A stretch of DNA of 64,000 bases. Origin: Pannonibacter phragmitetus DSM 14782. GTDB taxonomy: Bacteria; Pseudomonadota; Alphaproteobacteria; Rhizobiales; Stappiaceae. This document shows positions 1 through 8,574 of this stretch, in pieces; position 1 is the first letter of the stretch, and each line of letters opens with the position of its first letter. The position numbers were made by a program, and so were the translations under genes. Location of the stretch: contig NZ_KB908217.1 of NCBI RefSeq assembly GCF_000382365.1, positions 62,001-126,000 on the forward strand. Direction: 5' to 3'. A model generated the notes under the pieces. That model had not been told where the DNA came from. It did no database searches and saw nothing but the letters and a program-made list of their open reading frames with translations.

Positions 1-419
1 CGGCGCCGCTCGCCTTCTCGGAGCTTCCCAGTGCGCTGCAGGCCGGTGTTTTCGATGGGCAGGAAAACCCGCTGACCAACATCTATTCGGCCAAGCTGCA
101 CGAGATCACGCCCTATGTGACGCTGACCGGGCACAAGTACGAATCCACCCCCGTTGTGGCGGGGCTTGCCTGGTGGGAAAGCATCGACGACGCCACGAAG
201 AAATGCGCTCTTGATGCAACGGCAGAGGCGGGCAAGCTGCAGCGCAGCCTGTCGCAGGAAGGTGACCAGACCCTGCGGCCGAAGATGGAAGCGGAAGGCG
301 CCAAGTTCTTTGACGCTGACAAGAAGGCCTATCAGGCGGCGACCGCCTCCGTATACGACAAGTATGCGGCCCAGTATCCGGATCTGGTGGCGGCCCTCAA
401 GAAAGCGGCGGGCCTGTGA
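1..419 (+). CDS. dctP: TRAP transporter substrate-binding protein DctP, C-terminal part
   Basis: Only the last ~139 codons are in the window; the frame is open from base 3 and the gene begins upstream. The visible part starts with residues APLAFSELPSALQAGVFDGQ and continues with ENPLTNIYSAKLHE, the conserved core of DctP-type periplasmic receptors, where the ligand-contacting segment around the Q-G-x-E-N-P turn sits. The protein would bind a small organic acid in the periplasm and hand it to the DctQM membrane pair encoded next. The stop codon overlaps the dctQ start by one base (TGATG), so the genes are translationally coupled. The substrate cannot be told from this fragment. Family call sure; ligand unknown. 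Confidence 0.9.
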   Translation, partial: APLAFSELPSALQAGVFDGQENPLTNIYSAKLHEITPYVTLTGHKYESTPVVAGLAWWESIDDATKKCALDATAEAGKLQRSLSQEGDQTLRPKMEAEGAKFFDADKKAYQAATASVYDKYAAQYPDLVAALKKAAGL

Positions 420-1006
420 TGAGCGCGGCTTCATCCGGCGGGGAGCGGATGAGCGGGGAGGGGCGGCAGCGCCCCTTCTCCAGCCCGCCCTTCATGAACC
501 ATCTGCGCAAGGTGGTGGTGCTGCTGGACTGGAGCGGCTGCCTGATCGCAGTGGCATGCCTTGCCATGCTGTTTGCGGCGCTGCTGGTGAACGTGATCCT
601 GCGCTATTTCTTTGGCTCGGGCATCGCATGGGCCTATGAGATCCACGCTCTGCTGCTGCCATGGATGGTTGCTGGCGGCATGGTGATTGCCTCGGCACGG
701 GGCAGCAACATCGCGATTACACTGCTGCCGGAGATGCTGAGCACGAGCCAGCGGCGGGTGCTGCGGTTCATCATCAACGCGGTGATTGCCGTCATCGCGG
801 TCAGTGTCCTGTGGTCCGGACAGCCGATCCTCAAGGCCTCGAAATTTCAGTCCCTGTCTACGCTGGGGATCAAGCAGATCTGGGGCTATTCCAGCATGGT
901 CTATGCCTTCGGTGGCATGGCCGTCATTGCCGTGATCGAGGCCACTGCGGCGCTGCTCCCCGGCAATGCTGCGCAGGAGGGGGATGGCCGGGCCAGCTTC
1001 TCCTGA
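419..1006 (+). CDS. dctQ: TRAP transporter small permease DctQ
   Basis: About 195 residues with four hydrophobic segments at roughly residues 35-60, 75-95, 115-140 and 155-180, the usual DctQ topology. The segment VNVILRYFFGSGIAWAYEI is the family signature (N-x-x-x-R-Y-x-F then W-x-x-E). DctQ is the small membrane subunit that couples the DctP receptor to the DctM channel in sodium- or proton-driven uptake. I chose the ATG that overlaps the dctP stop; another ATG at 449 follows a GGGGAG sequence and would remove about 10 non-conserved residues. It lies between dctP and dctM in the normal order. Confidence 0.9.
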   Translation: MSAASSGGERMSGEGRQRPFSSPPFMNHLRKVVVLLDWSGCLIAVACLAMLFAALLVNVILRYFFGSGIAWAYEIHALLLPWMVAGGMVIASARGSNIAITLLPEMLSTSQRRVLRFIINAVIAVIAVSVLWSGQPILKASKFQSLSTLGIKQIWGYSSMVYAFGGMAVIAVIEATAALLPGNAAQEGDGRASFS

Positions 1007-1054
1007 CGGCCGGTTCGCGCTTCTCCAGAATTCAGATCCTGAAAGGAAACGGCC

Positions 1055-2311
1055 ATGACCGCTCCGCTCTTGTGGATTTTCATCATCCTGATGGCCATTG
1101 CCGTTCCCGTTGCCCATGCCATGCTGGGCGGTGTGGCTGCTGCGCTGTGGCTGGAAGGCAAGCCGATGGCGGTGATCATGCAGCGGCTCTACACGCCGAT
1201 GCAGAGCTTCCCGATGCTGGCCATCCCGTTTTTCATCCTGGCTGGAAGCCTGATGATGTCCGGCCGTTTCGGGGTCTATCTCGTCAACATTGCCCGCCTG
1301 CTGGTGGGGCACATGAAGGGTGGCCTCGGGCAGGTGTCCATCATCGGCTCCGTCATCTTCGGCGGCGTGTCGGGCTCTGCGGTGGCGGATGCCACCGCGC
1401 TGGGCAATGCGCTCATTCCCGTCCAGAAGAAGCAGGGCTATCCGGCCGGCTTTGCGGCGGCAATCAATTCGGCTTCCTCCACCGTCTCGGTGCTGATTCC
1501 CCCGTCAATTCCGCTGATCCTCTACGGGCTCGTCGCCAATGTCTCGATCATCAATCTGTTCGTCGCGGGCATTTTGCCGGGGGTGATGCTGGCGGTGGGC
1601 ATGTTTGCCGCCGTCTGGTTTGTGGCACGCCGCAAGAACCTCCCGCGCGCGCCGCTGGACGGCGGATTTTCGGCCTTCCGGAAGGAAATCATAGCTGCCA
1701 TTCCGGCCATGCTGATGCCCGTCTTCGTCATCGGCACCCTGCGCTTTGGTGTTGCCACACCGACGGAGGTGAGCGTGCTGGCGGTGGCCTATGCCTTTGT
1801 CATCAGCGGGCTCATCTACCGGGATCTTTCGGTGTCCATCGTCTGGCGCGCCTGCATCGAGACGGCGGTGATGACCGGTGCAGTGATGTTCATCATCATG
1901 GCTTCGTCCACCATCCAGTGGCTTTTGACGGCCGGGCGTGTGCCGCAGGATCTGGCCTTGTGGGTGACCGCGACCTTCTCGGAGCCCTGGATGGTGATCC
2001 TCGCGCTCAATATCGTGATGCTGATTGTCGGGGCGCTGATCGATCTGCCGGCTGCCGTCCTGCTGCTGGGGCCGCTGTTCGTCACGATTGGGCAGGCCAT
2101 CGGCCTTGATCTGGTGCAGCTTGGGCTGATCATGGTGGTGAACCTGTCCATCGGCCTTTACACCCCGCCCGTGGGCACGACGCTCTTCATCTCTGCGGCG
2201 ATAGCCAGGGCGGGCATAGGCGAGGTGATCAAGGCGCTGCTGCCGTTCTATCTGGTCGCCATAACTGTGCTGCTGATGATCTCGTACCTGCCGTTCCTGA
2301 CCATCTACTGA
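1055..2311 (+). CDS. dctM: TRAP transporter large permease DctM
   Basis: 418 residues, close to the family norm of about 425, with around twelve hydrophobic helices. The family segment IPFFILAGSLMMSGRFG lies near residues 54-70, followed by a G-rich stretch ending in SGSAVADATALG. DctM forms the transport pathway of the TRAP system in the inner membrane. The start follows GAAAGGAAACGGCC, with a good Shine-Dalgarno. It is the third gene of the dctPQM operon and converges with the LysR gene only 12 bp downstream. Substrate not determinable; the nearby LysR and GntR genes and the catabolic operon suggest an organic or amino acid, but this is inference from position only. Confidence 0.93.
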   Translation: MTAPLLWIFIILMAIAVPVAHAMLGGVAAALWLEGKPMAVIMQRLYTPMQSFPMLAIPFFILAGSLMMSGRFGVYLVNIARLLVGHMKGGLGQVSIIGSVIFGGVSGSAVADATALGNALIPVQKKQGYPAGFAAAINSASSTVSVLIPPSIPLILYGLVANVSIINLFVAGILPGVMLAVGMFAAVWFVARRKNLPRAPLDGGFSAFRKEIIAAIPAMLMPVFVIGTLRFGVATPTEVSVLAVAYAFVISGLIYRDLSVSIVWRACIETAVMTGAVMFIIMASSTIQWLLTAGRVPQDLALWVTATFSEPWMVILALNIVMLIVGALIDLPAAVLLLGPLFVTIGQAIGLDLVQLGLIMVVNLSIGLYTPPVGTTLFISAAIARAGIGEVIKALLPFYLVAITVLLMISYLPFLTIY

Positions 2312-2323
2312 CAGGCGGCCTGT

Positions 2324-3313
2324 TCAGGGTGTCGTGTCAGGGCCGGGGCCGATCAGCTCCGGCCCAAGTCCTTCGCGGAAATGGCAGCCGAGGCTGGTGA
2401 GCAGGGCACGGGCGCGGGTTTCATGCTCCTGCGCTGCCCCTTCAAGCCAGCTCGAGAACCGCGAGACAATGCGCCGGTTGAAGTGTTTCGGCGGGCAGAC
2501 GAGCCAGTAGGCGGCAAAGTCGATGACGGGGAAGTCCGGGCAGAAGGGAACAAGCTCCCCGCGCTCCAGTTCCGGCAGGCATAGCGTCAGACTGTCCAGC
2601 GCCAGCCCGCCGCCCTGGCGTGCCAGTTCGATCGACATGGACGAGCGGTCGAAACGGAATTGATAGCTGAGACTTGGCAGGTTGATGCGGTTGGCCGCAA
2701 GCCACAGGTCCCAGCGGTAGAGCATCTTGACGCTGTCGATGAGCTTTGCATGCGCCAGCTGCTCCACCGGGTCCGGCGAGATGGCCTGCAGCGCACGCAG
2801 GTAATCCGGGCTGCAGAAGGGCAGCACCAGATCATTCATCACCGGATTGACGGTGAGGCCCGTCCAGCCGCCGAGGCCATAGCGCAGGTCAAGATCCACC
2901 ACCTCCGTCTCGAACACGGTGAAGTCCGGCGTTGCGTCGATGCGGATGTTCCATTCCGGACTGGTGCTGGCGAAGGCGGCAATGCGGGGCCCGAGCCAGC
3001 GGACGCCAAAACTGGGGCTGACGCGGATCGTCAGGTTCCGGAGGTCCCGCTGCCGGACGATGGCCGAGCGGGCATTGCGAATGGCGGCGAAGGCCTGAGT
3101 TGTCGTCTGGAACAGGCGGTCGCCATCCAGCGTCAGCACCAGACGCCGCTTTTCCCGCCGGAACAGGCGCACGCCGAACTGGCTTTCGAGCAGCCGGATC
3201 TGCTGGCTGACGGCAGACGGGGAGACGCCCAGCTCCTCAGCCGCCCGCGTGACACTGCCCAGCCGCGCCACGGCCTCGAAATACTCGGTCGACTTGAGAT
3301 TGATGTCCCGCAT
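2324..3313 (-). CDS. LysR family transcriptional regulator (GcvA-like)
   Basis: 329 residues. The N-terminal winged helix-turn-helix is clear at residues 5-65: FEAVARLGSVTRAAEELGVS, then SAVSQQIRLLE and GVRLFRR. The rest is a LysR substrate-binding domain with the DLDLRYGLGGWTGL strand near residue 140 typical of the GcvA subgroup. The C-terminal ~40 residues, rich in acidic and proline residues, are not conserved-looking. It is convergent with dctM and co-oriented with the GntR gene 68 bp upstream of it, so it does not show the usual divergent LysR-target arrangement. The TRAP operon is a possible target, unproven. The inducer is unknown. Confidence 0.9.
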   Translation of the reverse strand: MRDINLKSTEYFEAVARLGSVTRAAEELGVSPSAVSQQIRLLESQFGVRLFRREKRRLVLTLDGDRLFQTTTQAFAAIRNARSAIVRQRDLRNLTIRVSPSFGVRWLGPRIAAFASTSPEWNIRIDATPDFTVFETEVVDLDLRYGLGGWTGLTVNPVMNDLVLPFCSPDYLRALQAISPDPVEQLAHAKLIDSVKMLYRWDLWLAANRINLPSLSYQFRFDRSSMSIELARQGGGLALDSLTLCLPELERGELVPFCPDFPVIDFAAYWLVCPPKHFNRRIVSRFSSWLEGAAQEHETRARALLTSLGCHFREGLGPELIGPGPDTTP

Positions 3314-3381
3314 GGGCGGCAGACTAGATCAGTCTGGACTGGCTGTAAAAGGCAATCGCTTCAGACAGATGTGCCTTTTGC

Positions 3382-4092
3382 TCAGCGAGGTTTGCGGTCC
3401 GCCGGCTTGCGCTCCAGCCTTTCGTAGGCGCCCAGGATGAAGCGCTCGGCCTGCTGCAGATAGGCTTCCAGCTTTGCCGAGGCTCCGGCCGCATCACCAG
3501 CGGTCAGCATGTCGAGGATGATCTGGTTCTGGTCCACATAAGGCCCATGCAGATATTCCGGATCATGCAGAAGGCCGAAGACGAGACGCAGCTCGGCGGA
3601 GACCTGCGCATAGAAGGCGGAAAGGCGCGGGCTGTCGGCGAGCTCCACAATGGCCGAATGGAAGGCGATGTCGGCGCTGCCGACGCTGAGCCATTCCCCG
3701 GCTTCACGGTGGGCGCGCGCGGCGTCAATGGCGGCCTGCATTTTCGCCACGGCCGGGTGCAGCGGATGGGCACTGGCAAGGGCAGGGCATTCGATCAGGC
3801 GGCGGATGCGGTAGATGTCGACAATCGTCGACATGTCCGGCGTGACGACGAAAACGCCCCGGTTTGCCTCGTGCCGCAGCAGGCCTTCCTTGGTGAGCAG
3901 GCGGAACACTTCGCGCAGGGTGTTGCGGGAGACCTGCATGGTTTCGCAGAGCTGCACCTCCGACAGGTGACTGCCCGGTGTCAGCACGCCGTCGATGATC
4001 TTCTGCCGCATGCGCCCGGCAACAACATCCGCCAGAGGCTGCGCGTGTTCGTCTGCCGGAGCCGCAAGGCCAGCCGGTCCGGGTTTCTTCAT
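3382..4092 (-). CDS. GntR family regulator, FadR subfamily (FCD domain)
   Basis: 236 residues. The GntR winged helix lies at about residues 20-85: RMRQKIIDGVLTPGSHLSE, QLCETMQVSRNTLREVFRLL and RGVFVV. It is followed by an all-helical FCD ligand domain with the metal-site pattern D/H...H...H (FHSAIVELAD near residue 145). FCD regulators usually respond to carboxylic acids or amino acids and repress a neighbouring catabolic operon. The start is preceded by GGGAG. It is divergent from the pxpA operon across a 330-bp region that holds a TTGTT-C-AACAA palindrome, making it the likely local regulator of that operon. Ligand by inference: 5-oxoproline, glutamate or a peptide. Confidence 0.92.
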   Translation of the reverse strand: MKKPGPAGLAAPADEHAQPLADVVAGRMRQKIIDGVLTPGSHLSEVQLCETMQVSRNTLREVFRLLTKEGLLRHEANRGVFVVTPDMSTIVDIYRIRRLIECPALASAHPLHPAVAKMQAAIDAARAHREAGEWLSVGSADIAFHSAIVELADSPRLSAFYAQVSAELRLVFGLLHDPEYLHGPYVDQNQIILDMLTAGDAAGASAKLEAYLQQAERFILGAYERLERKPADRKPR

Positions 4093-4422
4093 GTCTGCTC
4101 CCTGCGGAATGGTTGTCAGGCCATTCTTTCCTGCCCGGTTTCCCCGGTTGCCCTTGCGGACCGGAGAATCGTGTGTCCGGGCAAACTATGAGGCACTGCG
4201 CACCGCTTCAAGCGGCATGCGTGCGCCTGCCGGTCATCCTGCTGCATGCATGTGCAAACTTGCAGTATTTGCTAAAATTGTAGGCGTCAACATGCCACAT
4301 TGCAGTGCAATGCAATAAAGTTGTTCAACAATATGGACAAGCCTGTTCGCCTTTGCTACGCCTTGAAGCAAGGGGAGGGCCATGCTGTCCTCCTGTCAGG
4401 GTTGCGTGGCAAGGCAGGGCAG
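4093..4422. other. Intergenic control region between gntR and pxpA
   Basis: 330 bp without a convincing gene. It is visibly more AT-rich than the flanks between about 4255 and 4345. It contains the palindrome at 4321-4331 described separately and several TGCA-containing short repeats (4240-4316). The reading frame of pxpA stays open upstream to 4300, but the residues encoded before 4423 do not resemble PxpA, so I treat that stretch as leader. Confidence 0.6.
4321..4331. promoter_or_regulatory. Candidate operator for the divergent GntR/FCD regulator
   Basis: Perfect 11-bp palindrome TTGTTCAACAA, 92 bp upstream of the chosen pxpA start. It fits the TNGTNNNACNA form described for FCD-type GntR regulators such as LldR. 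The position between the divergent regulator and operon supports an operator role; binding is inferred. Confidence 0.4.
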
Positions 4423-5196
4423 ATGCGGGTGATCGACCTCAACAGCGATCTGGGCGAGAGCTTCGGTGCATGGACCATGGGCGATGACAGCGCCATGCTG
4501 GACATCGTCAGCAGCGCCAATGTGGCCTGCGGTTTCCATGCGGGCGATCCGGCCGGTATCCTGCGCACCCTGAAGGCTGCTGCCGCGCGCGGCGTCACGG
4601 TCGGTGCTCATGTGGGCTACCGCGATCTTGCCGGTTTCGGCCGCCGCAATATGGACCCGTCCAGCGAAGAGCTGACCGGCGACGTGATCTACCAGATCGG
4701 TGCCCTCAAGGGGCTGGCAGCGGCTGCGGGGATGCAGGTCACCTATGTGAAGCCGCATGGCGCACTCTACAACACCATCGCCTTTGATGCCCGGCAGGCC
4801 GCTGATGTGATCCATGCCATCAAGGCGGTGGATTCCTCGCTCGTGCTGGTGGCGCTGGCGGGTTCACCGCTGATCGCGCAGGCCCGTGCGGCTGGCCTTG
4901 AGGTGGTTGGTGAGGCTTTTGCCGACCGGGCCTATACGCCGGATGGCAAGCTGGTGTCGCGCCGCGAGGCGGGCGCCGTGCTGCATGATCCGGAACTCGT
5001 TGCCCGGCGGATGCTGCAATTCGTCTCCGAAGGAACCGTGGAAGCCATCGATGGCAGCCTTGCCCCGGTCGATGCCCAGTCCATCTGTGTGCACGGGGAC
5101 AGCCCGGATGCGGTCGCCATGGCCCGCCGGGTGCGCGAGGTGCTGGAGGCGGCCGGTCACCGCATTGCCCCCTTTGCCGCGGCGGGCAAGGCCTGA
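4423..5196 (+). CDS. pxpA: 5-oxoprolinase subunit PxpA (LamB/YcsF family)
   Basis: 257 residues from the ATG at 4423, matching the ~250-residue family length; the start gives the canonical beginning [15 protein letters not shown]. Further family motifs are [11 protein letters not shown] (near residue 40), [16 protein letters not shown] (near 65) and [10 protein letters not shown] (near 107). PxpA is a subunit of the bacterial ATP-dependent 5-oxoprolinase, which converts 5-oxo-L-proline plus ATP to L-glutamate in the cytoplasm; the other subunits follow as one fused gene. The stop is separated from pxpBC by a single base. Upstream in-frame codons to 4300 are not family-like. Confident on family; physiological substrate by family knowledge. 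Confidence 0.93.
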   Translation: MRVIDLNSDLGESFGAWTMGDDSAMLDIVSSANVACGFHAGDPAGILRTLKAAAARGVTVGAHVGYRDLAGFGRRNMDPSSEELTGDVIYQIGALKGLAAAAGMQVTYVKPHGALYNTIAFDARQAADVIHAIKAVDSSLVLVALAGSPLIAQARAAGLEVVGEAFADRAYTPDGKLVSRREAGAVLHDPELVARRMLQFVSEGTVEAIDGSLAPVDAQSICVHGDSPDAVAMARRVREVLEAAGHRIAPFAAAGKA

Positions 5197-5197
5197 G

Positions 5198-6829
5198 ATG
5201 GCGGTGCACCGGTCCATGCGGGTGCTGATGCTGCGCGAGGGCGCAGTGCTGCTCGAACTTGCCAGTCTCGATGTAACGCTTGCCCTGTTTGATGCTCTGG
5301 AAGCCGATCCCGTGGCCGGGGTGCTGGAGATTGTTCCGGCGGCCCGCACGCTGCTGATCACCCATGATCCGCTGACCATTTCTGCCGAACAGGTGGCCGC
5401 CGAGGCCGTTGTGCGGCTCGGCATGCCCCGCAAGGCGGGCGCCGCCGAGGTGGTGGAGATTCCCGTCCGCTATGACGGGGAGGATTTGGGCGATGTGGCG
5501 GAGCTGCTGGGCATTTCCACACATGAGGTGATCCGCCGCCATGTGGAGGCTGATTATCTCGTTGCCTTCACCGGCTTTGCGCCGGGCTTTGCCTATCTCA
5601 GTGCGCCTGACGCCGGTTTGCATGTGCCGCGCCGCGCCTCACCGCGCACCCATGTGCCTGCGGGCGCCGTGGGGCTGGCGGGCGAATTCAGCGGCATCTA
5701 TCCGAAGGTGAGCCCCGGCGGCTGGCAGCTGATCGGCACGACACCGCTCGCCATGTTCGATCTTGGCCGCAAGCCTGCCGCGCTGCTCCAGCCGGGCCAG
5801 CATGTGCGGTTCCGCGATATGGCGGGAGCCACGGTTCATCCGGTGGCGAAGATCCCCGCAGAAGATGCGAAGCCTGCCGCCGCCGCGCTGGTGGGCGGGA
5901 TTGAAGGCCTGCATCTGGACGTGTTGAGTGCCGGGCTTCCGGCGCTGTTTCAGGATCATGGCCGTCCCGGACTGGCAGCGCAGGGCATCAGCCGCTCAGG
6001 CGCGGCGGACCGGGCCAGCCTGTCGCTGGCCAACCGCATTACGGGTAATCCGGCAGACGCCGCAGCTCTCGAAATCGCGCCAGCCGTCTTCTCCTTCCGC
6101 GTGAGCGGCCGTGCCGTGATCGCGGTGACGGGTGCGGAGCGGGCCATCACCATCCAGCCGGAGCGCGGGCCGCGCATTTCCGCGCCCATGAACCGGCCTC
6201 TGGCGCTGGAGCCGGGCGACCGTGTGACGCTGGAAGCGCCCACGGCGGGCCTGCGCAGCTATCTCGCTCTGCGCGGCGGTTTTGCGGTTGAACCGGTGCT
6301 CGGCAGTGCTTCGGCAGATACGCTGGCGCAGATCGGTCCTTCTGCGGTGACGTCCGGGGCGCGGCTGCGGGCGGCATCCGGGATGAAGCTCTCAGCTGTC
6401 GAGCCAGAGGCGCTTTCCGCCTTCGCCATGCCGCGCGCCGGGGAAACCATTGTGCTGGACGTGGTGCCGGGGCCGCGTACGGACTGGTTCACGCCTGTCT
6501 CTGCCGAACAGTTCCTGAAAACCTCGTGGGCGGCGACGTCTCAGGCAAGCCGCACAGGCCTGCGTCTGTCAGGGCCGGTGCTGGAGCGGGCTGTCACGGG
6601 CGAGTTGCCGAGCGAAGGTACGCTGCGAGGCGCCATTCAGGTGCCTGCCAATGGCCAGCCGGTGCTGTTCCTTGCCGATCATCCGCTGACCGGCGGCTAT
6701 CCGGTCATGGCCACGGTGGCGGCGCATCATCTTGATCTGGCCGGGCAGATACCTCCCGGTGCCTTCATCCGTTTCCGGGCCGTCCGTCCCTTCACGGCCT
6801 ATTCCCTTTGCGCAGGTGACACTCCATGA
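5198..6829 (+). CDS. pxpBC: Fused 5-oxoprolinase subunits PxpB-PxpC (KipI-KipA fusion)
   Basis: 543 residues joining two proteins that are separate in E. coli and Bacillus. Residues ~5-225 are the KipI/PxpB domain, with [11 protein letters not shown] and [15 protein letters not shown]. Residues ~235-535 are the KipA/PxpC domain, with [19 protein letters not shown] and GGYPVMATV. The same pair of domains (AHS1/AHS2) forms the carboxyltransferase part of urea carboxylase, which matters because a biotin carboxylase gene follows directly. With PxpA it should form 5-oxoprolinase; an alternative is a biotin-dependent amide carboxyltransferase. Start ATG at 5198, one base after the pxpA stop; the end overlaps the next start by four bases (ATGA). 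Confidence 0.9.
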   Translation: MAVHRSMRVLMLREGAVLLELASLDVTLALFDALEADPVAGVLEIVPAARTLLITHDPLTISAEQVAAEAVVRLGMPRKAGAAEVVEIPVRYDGEDLGDVAELLGISTHEVIRRHVEADYLVAFTGFAPGFAYLSAPDAGLHVPRRASPRTHVPAGAVGLAGEFSGIYPKVSPGGWQLIGTTPLAMFDLGRKPAALLQPGQHVRFRDMAGATVHPVAKIPAEDAKPAAAALVGGIEGLHLDVLSAGLPALFQDHGRPGLAAQGISRSGAADRASLSLANRITGNPADAAALEIAPAVFSFRVSGRAVIAVTGAERAITIQPERGPRISAPMNRPLALEPGDRVTLEAPTAGLRSYLALRGGFAVEPVLGSASADTLAQIGPSAVTSGARLRAASGMKLSAVEPEALSAFAMPRAGETIVLDVVPGPRTDWFTPVSAEQFLKTSWAATSQASRTGLRLSGPVLERAVTGELPSEGTLRGAIQVPANGQPVLFLADHPLTGGYPVMATVAAHHLDLAGQIPPGAFIRFRAVRPFTAYSLCAGDTP

Positions 6830-8574
6830 AAAAAGTGCTGATTGCCAATCGCGGCGAGATTGCCGTGCGCATCATCCGGGCCTGCCGGGACTATGGCCTC
6901 GCCTCCGTGGCAGTTTATGCAGATGCCGATGCAGGGGCGCTGTTTACGCAATTCGCGGACGAGGCCTATGCCCTCAACGGCGCTTCGCCGAAGGATACCT
7001 ATCTCGACATCGCCAAGCTGATCGCCATCGCCCGCCAGTCCGGTGCAGATGCGGTGCATCCGGGCTACGGGTTCCTGTCCGAACGTGCGGAATTTGCCCG
7101 TGCGGTGATGGACGCAGGCCTCACCTGGATCGGGCCGGACCCGCAGGTGATCGAGGTGCTGGGCGACAAGCTGCAGGCCCGGCGCATCGCCCAGAAGGTG
7201 GGCGCACCGCTGGTGGCAGGCAGCGAGGGCGCGCTGTTGAGTGCTGCCGAAGCGCTGGCCTTCGCCCGTCAGTTCGGTATGCCGCTGGCCATCAAGGCTG
7301 CCCATGGCGGCGGCGGGCGCGGGATGAAGATTGCCCGGCATCTGGACGAGGTGGAGGAGCTGTTCGAGTCCGCCACCCGCGAGGCTGTTGCCGCCTTTGG
7401 CCGGGGCGAGTGCTATGTGGAACAGTTCCTTGACCGCCCGCGCCACATCGAGGCGCAGGTTCTGGCCGACAAGCACGGCAATGTGGTGGTTGTGGGCACG
7501 CGCGACTGCTCCCTGCAGCGCCGGAACCAGAAGCTGGTGGAGGAGGCGCCCGCGCCCTTCCTGAGCGCTGCGCAGCGCGAGACGATCCACCGGGCCGCGC
7601 GCGATATCTGCGCGGAAGCCGGCTATTCCGGCGCCGGGACGGTGGAGTTCCTGCTGAGTGCCGATGGGCTGATCTCCTTCCTGGAAGTGAACACCCGTCT
7701 TCAGGTCGAGCATCCGGTGACGGAGGAGACCACGGGGCTTGATCTCGTGATCGAGCAGTTCCGCATTGCCGAGGGGCAGCGGCTCTCCTTCACCACGACA
7801 CCGGAGCCGCGCGGCCATGCGCTGGAGTTCCGCATCAACATCGAAGATCCCGGCCGCGGCTTCCTGCCGTCTGCTGGCGAAATCCGCCGCTGGCGCGCGC
7901 CGTCGGGTCCCGGCGTGCGGGTGGACAGCGGTGTGGAGACCGGTTCGCTCATTCCGCCGATGTTCGATTCCCTTTGCGCCAAGCTGATCGTGCGCGGTCC
8001 CACCCGCGACAAGGCCATTGCCCGCGCCCGCCGTGCCCTGGAGGAATTCGTCATTGAGGGCGTGCCTTCGGTGCTGCCGTTCCACCGGGCGGTTCTGGAG
8101 CATCCGGACTTTACCGGTGCCGATTTCGAGGTCCACACCCGCTGGATCGAAACAGATTTCGCCGGAACTCTGGAAGAAGCTGCCCGCCCGGATGCGCCCG
8201 CCACCCGTCCGCTGCTGCGGGGCCGGATCGAGATTGATGGACGTCTGGTCGAGGTGGGTATCCCCGATGGCTTCCTGTGCCTTCTGGGGGCGGTTTCTCC
8301 CGTTGCCGGTGATGGCGGCGGGGAGGCCGAGGACGCTGGCGCCGTGCGGGCGCCTGTCGCCGGAACGCTCGCCCATTGGGCCGTTGAGGAAGGGGCCGCT
8401 GTTGAGGAAGGGGCCGTTCTGGCCATGATGGACGCCATGAAGATGGAAACCGCCGTCACCGCGCCCTGTTCCGGGCGTATCACCGGACTTGCAGCCGCAG
8501 GCTCCACGCAGGCTGCCAATGCAATCCTTGCCCGTATCACGCCCGCAGTGGCACAGCCGGAGGCCAAGGCATGA
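6826..8574 (+). CDS. Biotin carboxylase with C-terminal biotinyl domain
   Basis: 582 residues. The biotin carboxylase N-domain starts [20 protein letters not shown]; the ATP-grasp glycine loop [10 protein letters not shown] is at ~160-169; the catalytic segment [15 protein letters not shown] is near 290. A linker leads to a biotinyl domain whose acceptor motif AMKM places biotin on Lys539. This is the architecture of the alpha chain of acyl-CoA carboxylases, but no acyl-CoA carboxyltransferase beta chain is near. Its partner here is instead the KipI-KipA fusion, so together the two genes carry all domains of a urea-carboxylase-like enzyme. The ATGA overlaps on both sides show tight coupling. 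The substrate is unproven: it may carboxylate 5-oxoproline or a related amide. Confidence 0.9.
   Translation: MKKVLIANRGEIAVRIIRACRDYGLASVAVYADADAGALFTQFADEAYALNGASPKDTYLDIAKLIAIARQSGADAVHPGYGFLSERAEFARAVMDAGLTWIGPDPQVIEVLGDKLQARRIAQKVGAPLVAGSEGALLSAAEALAFARQFGMPLAIKAAHGGGGRGMKIARHLDEVEELFESATREAVAAFGRGECYVEQFLDRPRHIEAQVLADKHGNVVVVGTRDCSLQRRNQKLVEEAPAPFLSAAQRETIHRAARDICAEAGYSGAGTVEFLLSADGLISFLEVNTRLQVEHPVTEETTGLDLVIEQFRIAEGQRLSFTTTPEPRGHALEFRINIEDPGRGFLPSAGEIRRWRAPSGPGVRVDSGVETGSLIPPMFDSLCAKLIVRGPTRDKAIARARRALEEFVIEGVPSVLPFHRAVLEHPDFTGADFEVHTRWIETDFAGTLEEAARPDAPATRPLLRGRIEIDGRLVEVGIPDGFLCLLGAVSPVAGDGGGEAEDAGAVRAPVAGTLAHWAVEEGAAVEEGAVLAMMDAMKMETAVTAPCSGRITGLAAAGSTQAANAILARITPAVAQPEAKA

Noticed and set aside
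6826-8574. Calling the carboxylase an acetyl-CoA carboxylase AccC or propionyl-CoA carboxylase alpha chain
   Set aside because: No carboxyltransferase subunit of those enzymes is nearby, and the coupling to KipI-KipA points to another reaction.
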